Part shown: positions 27,040-36,031 of the stretch, piece by piece
Numbering within the stretch: position 1 is the stretch's first letter
Layout: each line of letters starts with the position of its first letter
NCBI GenBank assembly: GCA_030606485.1
Contig: JAUWGH010000001.1
Location: 372,001 to 436,000 of the forward strand
DNA from: Promethearchaeota archaeon
GTDB taxonomy: Archaea > Asgardarchaeota > Lokiarchaeia > Sigyniarchaeales > SOKP01
Direction: 5' to 3'
DNA: 64,000 nucleotides
Program-made: the position numbers and the translations under genes
Notes under the pieces: generated by a model
The model's database searches: none
What the model was told of the DNA's origin: nothing
Seen by the model: the letters and a program-made list of their open reading frames with translations, nothing else

Positions 27040-28188
27040 CTATTCACAAAAGGGATTTTGATATTTTAATATTACTTTCGCTACTTCAGGACGCATAATA
27101 TCTGCAGAGGGTTCATTTCCAGAATTAAGCACATTCCTTATTTTTGTTCCGCTGAAGAATGTGTGAAGTTCGGGAGAGTGGGGGCAAATTTTATCATTAA
27201 CGATTGAACGACATTTATTACAGTATGAAAAGGACTTAAAGAATATTGGTTCAATACCAAAGTCGGGAAATTGTTCAAATATTTTATGCGCGTCGTATGG
27301 TCCATAATAATCTCCGACTCCAGCGTGATCCCTTCCGATTATGATATGATCGCATCCAAAATTTTTTCTTGCAATCGCATGAAATATTGCTTCTTTTGGA
27401 CCAGCGTATCTCATTTCAGTTTCAAATGTACTTAACACAACCCTATCTTTTGGATAGTATTCTTTTATTAATGTTTTATAAGTCTCAATAATCACCTCAT
27501 CTAAAAAATCTCCTTTCTTTTTTTTACCTATCACTGGGTTTATAAAAAGACCATCGCAATATGTTAATCCCGCTTTTTGGACGTATTCATGACCTAAATG
27601 AGGTGGATTTCTTGTTTGAAAAGCAACAACTTTATTCCATTTTTTTGTTTTAAATAAAACTCTCGTTTCGATTGGTTTTAAATCCAAATCCGGGAATTTT
27701 GCCATTATTTCATTTATTAAGAAAATATCTCCTCCAATGAGCTTCTCTTTTTGATTAAAAACTTTATCAACACCAGGATGATTTCGATCTAAAGTTCCAT
27801 AAACCTTTTCTGCTAAAACTTTTTTATCATAATCATAAATTTCATTAACGTTCATTAAAGCTATTGGTTTATTAGTTAAATCGGTTAAAATAATTCTATC
27901 TTCAGCTTTAATATTTTTAATTTGTTCTTCCGAAACATCTAAAACAATAGGGAAAGGCCATATAACATTATTTTCTAAACACATATGTTCGAGAACATTT
28001 ATATAATCATTCCTATGCATAAATCCTTCTAATGGGCTAAAAACACCAAATGAAATATTTTTTATAACTTTACAAGTCTCATTGTCTACTTGAATTTTTT
28101 CGAATTCATCTGCTTGTTCAATCAATCTTTTCCTTTCAAATTTAGGTAATTCTTTATTTATTAAATTACCACCATGCGGTTGAATCAT
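27040..28188 (-). CDS. sat: ATP sulfurylase (sulfate adenylyltransferase)
   Basis: The 382 residues show the catalytic FQTRNPPHLGHE (190-201) and GRDHAGVGDYYG. A zinc-binding group CNKC...CPH lies ahead of the FSGTKIRNVL C-terminal motif, as in other archaeal and thermophile ATP sulfurylases. The enzyme makes APS and pyrophosphate from ATP and sulfate. With the APS kinase downstream it completes PAPS formation. The first gene of the likely operon may be the RHH regulator 45 bases upstream, which would make the group self-regulated. Confidence 0.94.
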   Translation of the reverse strand: MIQPHGGNLINKELPKFERKRLIEQADEFEKIQVDNETCKVIKNISFGVFSPLEGFMHRNDYINVLEHMCLENNVIWPFPIVLDVSEEQIKNIKAEDRIILTDLTNKPIALMNVNEIYDYDKKVLAEKVYGTLDRNHPGVDKVFNQKEKLIGGDIFLINEIMAKFPDLDLKPIETRVLFKTKKWNKVVAFQTRNPPHLGHEYVQKAGLTYCDGLFINPVIGKKKKGDFLDEVIIETYKTLIKEYYPKDRVVLSTFETEMRYAGPKEAIFHAIARKNFGCDHIIIGRDHAGVGDYYGPYDAHKIFEQFPDFGIEPIFFKSFSYCNKCRSIVNDKICPHSPELHTFFSGTKIRNVLNSGNEPSADIMRPEVAKVILKYQNPFCE

Positions 28189-28233
28189 TTCATTTCAATT
28201 TTTTTAATGTTTTTTCTTTTTGCTTTAATAATT

Positions 28234-28473
28234 TTAATCAATATATCCTAAATCTCTTAGGCGTTGTTTAACTTTTTCTTCATCTTCTTTAGAAAATGCT
28301 TGTTTTGATTTTTCGTCTTCTTCAATAGAAGATATTACCTGTCTTAGCACATATGTTACATAACTTGAAACAGAAGGAAAACCAGTTCCTTTCATTCGTT
28401 CTTTTATTTTTTTTATTAAAGGTTTAGGAATAGACACTGTGGAATATTCAACCTTATGTTCATCTTCAGACAT
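28234..28473 (-). CDS. Ribbon-helix-helix (CopG-like) transcriptional regulator
   Basis: The 79 residues form a classic RHH pattern: strand YSTVSIPKPLIKKI, helix with KERMKGTGFPSVSSYVTYVLRQVISSI, and a charged C-terminal helix ending LRDLGYID. RHH proteins bind DNA as dimers with the strand in the major groove. The gene sits directly upstream of sat on the same strand, and its own upstream region carries a near-perfect dyad, so autoregulation and control of the sulfate-activation genes are likely. That is inferred from position. Confidence 0.8.
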   Translation of the reverse strand: MSEDEHKVEYSTVSIPKPLIKKIKERMKGTGFPSVSSYVTYVLRQVISSIEEDEKSKQAFSKEDEEKVKQRLRDLGYID

Positions 28474-28501
28474 TTTTTATTATCATCTTTATTAAAATAC
28501 T

Positions 28502-28530
28502 TAATTATATGTAATTACACATAATTATAT
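28502..28530. promoter_or_regulatory. Candidate operator dyad upstream of the RHH gene
   Basis: The two arms ATTATATGTAA and TTACACATAAT are complementary except for one base and meet in the middle, 29 bases before the RHH start. Size and symmetry suit an RHH tetramer site. Binding is inferred. Confidence 0.45.
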
Positions 28531-28610
28531 TATGATTAACACTTTTTAAACATATCTTTATAAACTTTTAAGTTTAAATCTTGATATTTAATAAATTGAA
28601 AGAATATAGA

Positions 28611-28633
28611 ACGGTATCCTTTTGATAACCGTA
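28611..28633. other. Hairpin-forming inverted repeat in the sat/TauE intergenic region
   Basis: ACGGTATC and GATAACCGT can pair around a CTTTT loop with one bulged A. It lies in the middle of the 441-base gap between divergent genes, away from either start. It could be a second operator or an RNA fold. No riboswitch class is recognised. Confidence 0.35.
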
Positions 28634-28725
28634 TGAATATAAAGTATCTACCCAAAAGTGACTATAATGGTTAAGAATACAATTTTTTCTTTTAAAATAA
28701 GAGTAATATTTATATATAAACTAAT

Positions 28726-28777
28726 TATATTTAATCATATATAATTATATTTAACTATATTTAATCATATATAATTA
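28726..28777. repeat. Two 22-bp AT-rich direct repeats, 30-bp period, upstream of TauE/SafE
   Basis: The sequence TATATTTAATCATATATAA plus three further matching bases occurs at 28726-28747 and again at 28756-28777, with a partial copy between. Each copy contains ATTATAT/ATATAAT arms like the dyad before the RHH gene. A period of 30 bp places the copies on one face of the helix. They are candidate binding sites for the RHH protein, controlling the exporter gene. Low-complexity AT sequence makes chance similarity possible. Confidence 0.5.
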
Positions 28778-28914
28778 AACATGCTATAAATTTTCTTCCA
28801 TATTAGTATTAGAATTAAAAATAATCTAATGTAATAATGTATAAAAATAAAATCTGAACTGGAGAACCGCTTTAAAGTCCATGGTAATTATAGAGAATAA
28901 TTGAAGTGAAAAAA

Positions 28915-29670
28915 ATGGAGATAATTATTTTACTTTTAATTTTTATTTTAGGGTTTTGTTGTGAGTTTATTGATAGTTCTCTTGGGATGGGATATGGAAC
29001 TTTAATGTCCCCTATTCTACTTATTCTCGGATTTGATATTTTTTTGGTTGTTCCATCAATACTCTTTTCAGAAATGCTAACTGGATTTTCAGCTTCTTTA
29101 TTTCATCATAAATTTAAAAATTTTGATTTAGTGAAGGAAGAAAAGAATAGGAAAATGGTACTAGTTCTTTCAATTTTGGGAGTTTTGGCAACTATTTTAT
29201 CCGTATTCATTGCAGTGCAGTTACCCAAAGAATTTATAAAATTATACATTGGAATACTTGTAATAATAGTTGGATTTATTTTACTCCATAGGAAAAAATT
29301 TAAATTTTCTTGGAAAAAGATGGGGATTATTGGTGTTCTTAGTGCGTTTAATAAATCAATTTCTGGAGGTGGGTTTGGTCCAGTTGTTACAGCTGGACAG
29401 TTAGTTTCCGGAAGGGATACTAAGGAGTCTATAGGAACAACTACTGCTTCAGAATTTATAATTTCTGTTGCTGGATTTTTAATGTATTTTTTGTTAAATG
29501 GATTGATTGATTTTACACTTGCTATTATTTTAGCGATTGCTGGTTTAATTGCAACTCCCTTTGGGGCTTGGGGTACTAAAAAAATTAAAAATGAAGATGT
29601 AGCTCGGAGATTAATAGGAATAATATCTATAAGCTTAGGAACTTTTACATTAATAAGGGTTTTTTCTTAG
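28915..29670 (+). CDS. TauE/SafE-family sulfite/sulfonate exporter-like membrane protein
   Basis: The protein of about 251 residues has seven to eight hydrophobic segments and two internally similar halves. The family signature is visible as FIDSSLGMGYGTLMSP in the first half and FNKSISGGGFGPVVTAGQ in the second. Members move sulfite, sulfonates or other organosulfur anions across the membrane. Divergent placement beside ATP sulfurylase and APS kinase supports a sulfur role. I prefer the ATG at 28915, which has AAGTGA five bases before it; the GTG at 28906 overlaps that motif. Confidence 0.88.
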   Translation: MEIIILLLIFILGFCCEFIDSSLGMGYGTLMSPILLILGFDIFLVVPSILFSEMLTGFSASLFHHKFKNFDLVKEEKNRKMVLVLSILGVLATILSVFIAVQLPKEFIKLYIGILVIIVGFILLHRKKFKFSWKKMGIIGVLSAFNKSISGGGFGPVVTAGQLVSGRDTKESIGTTTASEFIISVAGFLMYFLLNGLIDFTLAIILAIAGLIATPFGAWGTKKIKNEDVARRLIGIISISLGTFTLIRVFS

Positions 29671-29788
29671 AATAATTTAAGAATCCTATTTATATCAAAA
29701 ATTTCTTTTAATGACAACTAAATTAACCAAATTTAATTCAAAATTTTTACTTTTATTTTTTTCTATCTATTATATAATTCTAAATAAA

Positions 29789-30832
29789 TCATTTTTTTGT
29801 TTTATTATAATAATCTATCCAATACTCATACATATCCTGCAAAATATCTTCTATAGACTGGGTTATTTTAAATCCTAATTCATTTTTAATTTTAGAATTG
29901 TCACCTACTATTATATCTTCATCAGTTATTCTCAATTTAGAAGGTGTTTTTTCAATTACCTTGATATTTTTAGTTGAGAAACTTAAGGCAATATTTAATA
30001 CATCCCTAATTAGAACTTTTTTATTGGAACAAACATTATACGTCTCTCCAGATTTTCCTTTTGTAGATGATAGCCAAATTGCTTGTAATGAATCTTTTAT
30101 TCCAGTTATATCTCGATATGTATTCAAATTTCCTACCTCAATTATTGGTTCTTTCAAACCCATTTCGATTTCAGCTATAGCTTTTATAAAATCTGAACTG
30201 GCATCTCCGACTTTTCGATTACCTGTTTGATTAAAAAATCGAAGCATCACTGAATTTATTCCAAAATTAATGAAATATTGACGTGCAAGAAGTTCTGTAG
30301 CAACTTTGCTTATTCCATATGGATGAATTGCTAATAAAGGGTCTTTTTCCTTTAAAGGTCTATTTATATTTGTAGATAAACCATATTCCGCACTTGAGCA
30401 AGCTATTATTACTTTGGAATTAATTTTATATTTCTTTATTGATTCAAATATATTTATTGTGCCAATTACATTAGTTTGAAAAGTATAAATAGGATCCTCC
30501 CATGATGGTATAACTTGTGATTGTGCTCCAAAATGATATAAGTATTTTGGTTTTATTTCCTTGATTATTTTTTCTATTTGTATTTTATTTCTTAAATCAC
30601 ATTCAAAAATCGTTAAATTATCACAAATTGTTGGAATTTGAATAAAATCTCCAAATATTTTTTTCTTTTCATTTTTTGAAAATACTTCCTTTCCCAAGGT
30701 ATATTGATTTAGATTAATTAAGAGTTTTCCAGGTTTTATGGATGCATAGACTATAAATTTTTTATTTATTAAAAAATCTGTTAAATGGGAGCCTAGAAAA
30801 CCATTTGCACCAGTTATTAATATTTTATCCAT
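29789..30832 (-). CDS. GDP-mannose 4,6-dehydratase-like extended SDR (possible GDP-heptose dehydratase)
   Basis: The 347 residues show GANGFLGSH (8-16), the HFGAQSQVIPSWEDPIYTFQTNVIGT segment typical of the GMD/RMD group, ACSSAEYG, Y-x3-K in HPYGISKVATE, and RFFNQTG. Family members dehydrate or reduce GDP-linked deoxy sugars. It is the last gene in the run that makes heptose phosphate, so GDP-D-glycero-D-manno-heptose is an attractive substrate, as for DmhA in 6-deoxyheptose pathways. GDP-mannose itself or a 4-keto reductase role cannot be excluded. It lies 137 bases after the transketolase genes. Confidence 0.8.
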   Translation of the reverse strand: MDKILITGANGFLGSHLTDFLINKKFIVYASIKPGKLLINLNQYTLGKEVFSKNEKKKIFGDFIQIPTICDNLTIFECDLRNKIQIEKIIKEIKPKYLYHFGAQSQVIPSWEDPIYTFQTNVIGTINIFESIKKYKINSKVIIACSSAEYGLSTNINRPLKEKDPLLAIHPYGISKVATELLARQYFINFGINSVMLRFFNQTGNRKVGDASSDFIKAIAEIEMGLKEPIIEVGNLNTYRDITGIKDSLQAIWLSSTKGKSGETYNVCSNKKVLIRDVLNIALSFSTKNIKVIEKTPSKLRITDEDIIVGDNSKIKNELGFKITQSIEDILQDMYEYWIDYYNKTKK

Positions 30833-30969
30833 AATGAAAACGCTCTTCTTTCTTTAATTTATAAGTATTATTTAGTTAAGTGATAAAGGTTTTTAAATAA
30901 GTAGAAGCAATATTGTTCAATCAAATTTTCTCATTCTCTTCTTCTGAACATATTTTTCCTAAATTAATT

Positions 30970-31902
30970 TTAAGTTATTCTCAATAAATCTTTAACTTGT
31001 TTAATTATATTTTCTTTATTTAAGCCATAAAAGTTTAATAAGGATTCTCTCGTTCCGGATTGACCAAATGAGTTCTCTACTCCTATAAATTTCATAGGTA
31101 TCGAATGAGTTTCAGATAATATTCTTGCTAATATGCTCCCAAATCCACAATAAATATTATGTTCCTCAATAATAACTATTCCTTTACAATTTTTAATTTG
31201 ACTAATTAACTCTCTTTTATCAATTGGCTTAATAGTGGGAAGATTAATAACTTTGATTGATATATTAAAATATTTTTCTAATATTGAAGCAGTTTGGATA
31301 CTTAAAACACTTCCATATCCCATACCTATGAAACAAATATCTTCTCCTTCCCTTAATAAATCCGGTTTTCCTATAGAAAATCGATATTTTTTCTGGTGGA
31401 TTTCAGGAAAAGATCCTCTGGGAAGCCTAATATAAAATGGTCCTTCATTGACAATAGCGTATTTTAAGATTTGGACTAATTCGATATTATCTAATGGTAC
31501 TAATATTTTCAAATTTGGAAGTGTTGACATCAAGCTTAAATCTTCCAAAGCATGGTGTGTGCTACCATCTTCTCCCACAAAACCACTATGTGTTGTTATG
31601 ATCTTTATATTTAAATTATCATGTGCCGCTAATCGAATAAATTCCCAAGCCCTTCCAGTAGTAAATACGGAAAATCCGCTTATTATTGGAATTTTTTCTG
31701 ATATAGCAAATCCCATTGCCGTGCCAACCATATTTTGTTCGGCAACACCCATATTAAAGAACCTATTAGGAAATATTTTGGCAAATTTACTAGTTCTTGT
31801 TGAGGAAGATAAATCGGCATCTAACACAACAATATTATTATTTTTTTTGCCGATTTCGACTAAAAAATTTCCAAATGTATCTCTAAGATCAGGTTCAGAC
31901 AT
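30970..31902 (-). CDS. Transketolase, C-terminal (pyrimidine-binding) subunit
   Basis: The 310 residues cover the PYR and C-terminal domains of transketolase: DADLSSSTRTSKF, the FFNMGVAEQNMVGTAMGFA segment with the catalytic Glu that activates thiamine diphosphate, THSGFVGEDGSTHHALEDL, and the C-terminal regulatory-type domain. Split transketolases are usual in archaea. The ATG follows the stop of the N-terminal subunit directly (TAAATG), so the two are translationally coupled. With transaldolase nearby it would make sedoheptulose-7-phosphate, the entry to heptose synthesis. Confidence 0.92.
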   Translation of the reverse strand: MSEPDLRDTFGNFLVEIGKKNNNIVVLDADLSSSTRTSKFAKIFPNRFFNMGVAEQNMVGTAMGFAISEKIPIISGFSVFTTGRAWEFIRLAAHDNLNIKIITTHSGFVGEDGSTHHALEDLSLMSTLPNLKILVPLDNIELVQILKYAIVNEGPFYIRLPRGSFPEIHQKKYRFSIGKPDLLREGEDICFIGMGYGSVLSIQTASILEKYFNISIKVINLPTIKPIDKRELISQIKNCKGIVIIEEHNIYCGFGSILARILSETHSIPMKFIGVENSFGQSGTRESLLNFYGLNKENIIKQVKDLLRIT

Positions 31903-32763
31903 TTAATTTATCTTTTCTCTTAATTTATTTACAACATTATCAATTTCTTTTAAAGCGATTTCATATTCTTCTTTATTTGGAGCCCTTCCATGATATTTTC
32001 TTGAATGTTGCATAAAGGATACATCTGCTCCTTTAATTAAATATGAAATTAATACTGTAGGTTTTCCAATAACATTCTTGATTTCTTTTATTTCATTAAT
32101 TATTTCATTTATATTTGAACCATCAATTTCAATAACATTCCATCCAAACGCTTTCCATTTTTCTGCTAAAGGTTCTAATCCCATAATTTCTTCCGTAAAA
32201 CCATCAATTTGAATCCCATTTCTGTCAATAACTGCAATTAAATTATCTAATTTATAATGGCTTGCAGACATAGCCGCTTCCCAAATCGATCCTTCATTTA
32301 GTTCACCATCACCTAGAAGAACATATATAAATTTTTCCTTCTTTTTATCTAATTTTGCTGCTAAAGCACAACCAACTCCTATAGATAGTCCCATCCCTAA
32401 AGATCCAGTTGAAATTTCAATTCCTAAATCTCTATTTTTTATAGGATGTCCTTGTAATTTAGAACCAAATTGTCTTAGAGTAAAAAGATCGTCTCTTTTG
32501 ATAAATCCGATTTTAGATAAAACAGCATATAAAGCTGGAGCTGCGTGCCCTTTACTTAAAATGAATATATCTCTATTTTTCCAATTGGGTTTATTGGGAT
32601 TTATTTTCATAATTTTTAAATAAAGAAGATATAATAAAGTAGAGCAAGATAAAGATCCTCCGGGATGTCCTGATTGAGCCTTATAAATCATTTTTAAAAT
32701 ATCTTTTTTAATATCCAGGCTCTCAATTAATATTTTATTTACTTCTGATTTTGATAAAGTCAT
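31903..32763 (-). CDS. Transketolase, N-terminal (thiamine-diphosphate-binding) subunit
   Basis: The 286 residues have SGHPGGSLSC near 31-40, HAAPALYAVL, and the thiamine diphosphate/metal motif GDGELNEGSIWEAAM. The TGSLGMGLSIGVG segment matches the catalytic His-containing loops. The protein pairs with the downstream subunit to transfer two-carbon units between sugar phosphates. It starts at an ATG 23 bases after the PfkB-like gene. Confidence 0.92.
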   Translation of the reverse strand: MTLSKSEVNKILIESLDIKKDILKMIYKAQSGHPGGSLSCSTLLYLLYLKIMKINPNKPNWKNRDIFILSKGHAAPALYAVLSKIGFIKRDDLFTLRQFGSKLQGHPIKNRDLGIEISTGSLGMGLSIGVGCALAAKLDKKKEKFIYVLLGDGELNEGSIWEAAMSASHYKLDNLIAVIDRNGIQIDGFTEEIMGLEPLAEKWKAFGWNVIEIDGSNINEIINEIKEIKNVIGKPTVLISYLIKGADVSFMQHSRKYHGRAPNKEEYEIALKEIDNVVNKLREKIN

Positions 32764-32786
32764 GTTTTTTTAAAAAGAATATATTA

Positions 32787-33782
32787 TTAATTATTTGAGT
32801 AAGATAAAATATACTCAATGAGTTCTTCTGAATTATAAAATGTAACAGGTGGCAAAGAAGCTGTTCGTGCTGCACCAAATAGAGCAATTTTAGTTCCGTC
32901 TGAAACTGAAATCTTTGAAGCATAAGATAATGCTAAGTTCGCCATAATAACACTTCCAACAGCAACATAACTTCTAACAGGTTCTTTTAAGATTGGAGAG
33001 ATTGTCTCTACTTTTTCATAATCTTTAGAAAAAAGATAAGATTCTGATTCTAAATAATTTAATAACACATTTTTACATTTAGAAGAGGTTAAAATTTTCT
33101 TTCCAACAATTCTAATGCTTGTCTCATTATAACATTTAACTGATAATATTTTTAGGGCTTTTTGAAGATTTATCTTAATTAAATCGATTTCCTCATAGAG
33201 ATAATAATTGGATATATGGGGACGGGCAATAATAGGAATATTTTGATATTTCTTTTTTAATTTTAATAATAATTGTTGAATAAAAGAATCCTGAAATAAT
33301 CCACCCATCCCATAATCTAAAATTAATATCGCTTCAACACTCCGAGGTTTTGTTTCAATGAATTTAAAGAAATTTTCAACCGTATGTTTCGAGATATTTT
33401 TAGTATAATCCGTTTCTAAACGAAGAACATGCTGATTCATTGCTATTATCCGAGTAATTTGAGGTGTAGTTATATTAGCGTCTATTAAAATTCCAGAAGA
33501 GTTAATCTTTAATTCGTTAATTTTTTTTAAAAATTGTTCTCCCTCATAATCTTTACCAATAACTGTGCATATCTGAGGAACTCCCCCTAATGACTGTATA
33601 TATCGTAATACTAGTCCCGCACCTCCTAAATAATTGACTGTATTTTCAATCTTTATGTTTTGAACTGGTGCATCAGGAGAGATTCTATTTGCATAACCAA
33701 AAATATATTTATCTATTAAAGCTTCTCCTATTACTAAGATTTTCCTATTTTTAAATTTTTTTATCTCATCAACAAGTGACAT
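32787..33782 (-). CDS. PfkB/HldE-like sugar kinase homologue lacking the catalytic Asp (probable pseudokinase)
   Basis: The 331 residues align along their length with ribokinase-fold heptose kinases of the HldE N-terminal type: ILVIGEALIDKYIFG, the APVQNIKIENTVNYLGGAG substrate segment, and the C-terminal ALFGAARTASLPP. The anion-hole/catalytic motif, normally GAGD, reads VAVGS at 273-277, so the catalytic base is Ser277. The SDYxKG motif also reads LDYGMG. ATP-dependent phosphorylation is thus doubtful. Position between transaldolase and transketolase, in the heptose run, suggests a regulatory or sugar-binding role for sedoheptulose- or heptose-phosphate. The fold assignment is firm; the inactivity is inferred from motif loss. 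Confidence 0.8.
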   Translation of the reverse strand: MSLVDEIKKFKNRKILVIGEALIDKYIFGYANRISPDAPVQNIKIENTVNYLGGAGLVLRYIQSLGGVPQICTVIGKDYEGEQFLKKINELKINSSGILIDANITTPQITRIIAMNQHVLRLETDYTKNISKHTVENFFKFIETKPRSVEAILILDYGMGGLFQDSFIQQLLLKLKKKYQNIPIIARPHISNYYLYEEIDLIKINLQKALKILSVKCYNETSIRIVGKKILTSSKCKNVLLNYLESESYLFSKDYEKVETISPILKEPVRSYVAVGSVIMANLALSYASKISVSDGTKIALFGAARTASLPPVTFYNSEELIEYILSYSNN

Positions 33783-33799
33783 TTTAAGATTTTTTTTGG

Positions 33800-34459
33800 T
33801 TATTTATTTTTTAATTGATTTTGCAATTTTTCCCAATCCTTAAGAAAGGCTTCTAGACCTTTATCTGTATTTGGGTGTTTAAACATTTTTTCTAAGACAG
33901 CAAATGGAATAGTAGCTACATGAGCACCCATTTTAGCAGCTTCTACGACATGTCTTGCATTTCTAATTGAAGCTACGAGTAATTTAGATTTAAAATCATA
34001 AGCGTTTATAATTTCCATCATCTCCCAAAGCGTATCTATTTCGTTTTGACTATTATCCATTAATCTTCCGATAAAAGGACTGATATATGTAGCCCCCGCT
34101 TTAGCTGCGATTAAAACTTGATTTTGCGAAAAGACGAGTGTTACATTCGTTTTTATTCCTTCTTTATCAAGTATTTTAACAGCTTTTATTCCATCTTTAG
34201 TCATAGGAATTTTAACAACTATATTTGAAGCAATTTTAGATAATTCACGGGCTTCTTTTACCATCACTTCAGTTGTTAGTCCAATCACCTCTGCACTTAC
34301 AGGGCCTTTAACTATTTCGCAAATCTTTTTTAATTGTTCATTAGGCTCCGCTCCTTCTTTTGCCAAGAGAGTAGGATTTGTTGTGACTCCATCAATTATA
34401 CCTAATTCTTGCATTTCTTTTATTTGGTCTAAATTTGCTGTATCTATAAAAAATTCCAT
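33800..34459 (-). CDS. Transaldolase, short archaeal/bacterial type (TalB-3 / FSA-like)
   Basis: The 219 residues form the compact transaldolase barrel: [34 protein letters not shown], the Schiff-base lysine in [29 protein letters not shown], and [10 protein letters not shown]. Family members are transaldolases or fructose-6-phosphate aldolases; the sequence alone does not settle which. As a transaldolase it would share sedoheptulose-7-phosphate with the transketolase pair three genes later. A strong AGGTGA lies seven bases before the ATG. Confidence 0.92.
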   Translation of the reverse strand: MEFFIDTANLDQIKEMQELGIIDGVTTNPTLLAKEGAEPNEQLKKICEIVKGPVSAEVIGLTTEVMVKEARELSKIASNIVVKIPMTKDGIKAVKILDKEGIKTNVTLVFSQNQVLIAAKAGATYISPFIGRLMDNSQNEIDTLWEMMEIINAYDFKSKLLVASIRNARHVVEAAKMGAHVATIPFAVLEKMFKHPNTDKGLEAFLKDWEKLQNQLKNK

Positions 34460-34710
34460 TTATAAATCACCTATTATAATAATAATGATAAAAATAAAAA
34501 TAATGTTTAACCTATAAGTTTTAAGCAAAATCTAACATATTTTCAAAAATCAATATTTACAATTAAAATATAAACAAATTAAAATTTAATCCTATTTCCT
34601 ATTTTACAATGTAAATAAATAAAAAATGAAAAACATCATATTAAATTAAAATTAATTCTAGATAAACATATTTCATACCATAGTTAAGTGATTTTTATGA
34701 ATCTTGAATT

Positions 34711-36003
34711 TCACTTAAGATTCTCTGTTCTTTTTTTTCCAAAATCTGCATATAAAAATGCCATAGTGAGAGGTAATGCTGCGATACTTACATAATCCCT
34801 TAAAAGGGCATTCACCAGTATGAAAAGATAAAAGAACAAATAAATAAAATAACAAATTGAAATTATTAGATATAAGTGAAATTTATTCTCGCATTTTATT
34901 AACCCTAAAACCAAAGAAATGATAAGGATAATGATTGTAATAATTATACAATTGAATTCACCATAGTTTAGATATTGATTTAAAAAATCCAAAATAAACG
35001 TACCGGGAAAAATCACAGTATCTTTTGCGCGCCATTGTGTCATTTTGCAATTATGAGCAATTGGTGCAACATTAAAAAAAAAATAAATATCCGTTAGTAT
35101 AAAAGGTATCATCCAGATTAAAAATGTTACGATAGTGATTAATGATAAATAAATAGTTTTTTTTAAACCATAGATTTTCAAAATATAAAAGGGGATTATA
35201 AATGCAATTAGCCAAAAATGCATCCTGGAGGCTAATAAAGAACCAAAAAGGAATGCAAAAACAACAATTTTTCTATCGATCTTTTTTGGTTCTTTAGGTA
35301 TAATTGAAAAATATCTTAAAAATTCTTTCTGTTCAGGTACCTCATCAGATATTAAAAATAAAACTAAAAGAAAAACCATTTGTATAGTGATAAGATCACT
35401 ATTCATTGCTGCTTCAAGGAAAAAATAGTCTGAAAATATAATGAATGACAATGTAGGCAATATTAAATAAGCTTTTTCAGTATCTATGAAAGCATATGAT
35501 ATTATAAAACAGAAAAGAGCCATGATCACTATTGACATGAAATATGAATATCCACCTGTAATGATATAAACTGGAAGATATAGGAAATAAGAAAATGGTA
35601 AATTACTTGGAGAGAGTCCATCATGGGTTGTTGTATAATATGGATTTTCTCTATTTAATATTGCTTCAATACAGTTCCTTATTTCCTCATCTCTACCAGA
35701 TAACATCCAATATTCAAATGGTTGTCCTATAAGCCATATTAAAAGAATAGATGTAAATAATAAAATTCCAAAAAATAGAAACCTCCACTTCCATCCAATT
35801 ATAAATAAAAATCCAAATCCAAATATGAGTATAAGGAATAGAAAAACAACTCCAAAAGTATTCCGACTTATAGCCTTATTAGTAGAAAAAGATATTATAA
35901 ATGGTATACAAATTAAAATTAATTCTAATGGAGTAATATCATTAAAAAGAGCTTTAAATTTTTTATTTTCTTTGACATTAGAGAATTTTTCTTTTAAAAT
36001 CAT
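34711..36003 (-). CDS. Polytopic GT-C-type glycosyltransferase-like membrane protein
   Basis: The 430 residues contain about ten hydrophobic segments. After the third comes a polar stretch GRDEEIRNCIEAILNRENPYY that matches the first extracytoplasmic loop of GT-C mannosyltransferases of the GT87/DUF2029 type, where an early acidic residue is catalytic. Such enzymes use lipid-linked sugars on the outer membrane face. It is inferred to extend the heptose-containing glycan. The stop lies 251 bases from the transaldolase start; its start is 28 bases from the preceding surface-protein gene. Confidence 0.7.
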   Translation of the reverse strand: MILKEKFSNVKENKKFKALFNDITPLELILICIPFIISFSTNKAISRNTFGVVFLFLILIFGFGFLFIIGWKWRFLFFGILLFTSILLIWLIGQPFEYWMLSGRDEEIRNCIEAILNRENPYYTTTHDGLSPSNLPFSYFLYLPVYIITGGYSYFMSIVIMALFCFIISYAFIDTEKAYLILPTLSFIIFSDYFFLEAAMNSDLITIQMVFLLVLFLISDEVPEQKEFLRYFSIIPKEPKKIDRKIVVFAFLFGSLLASRMHFWLIAFIIPFYILKIYGLKKTIYLSLITIVTFLIWMIPFILTDIYFFFNVAPIAHNCKMTQWRAKDTVIFPGTFILDFLNQYLNYGEFNCIIITIIILIISLVLGLIKCENKFHLYLIISICYFIYLFFYLFILVNALLRDYVSIAALPLTMAFLYADFGKKRTENLK

Positions 36004-36031
36004 TATTAGTTTCTCGTTAAATAATTTATAT

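Noticed and set aside
28726-28777. Possible CRISPR repeat pair
   Set aside because: There are only two copies, with an 8-base gap that is itself similar to the repeat, and no cas genes; it fits operator-like repeats better.
28611-28905. Possible SAM or other sulfur riboswitch before TauE/SafE
   Set aside because: I looked for known conserved cores and found none; only a simple hairpin and AT repeats are present.
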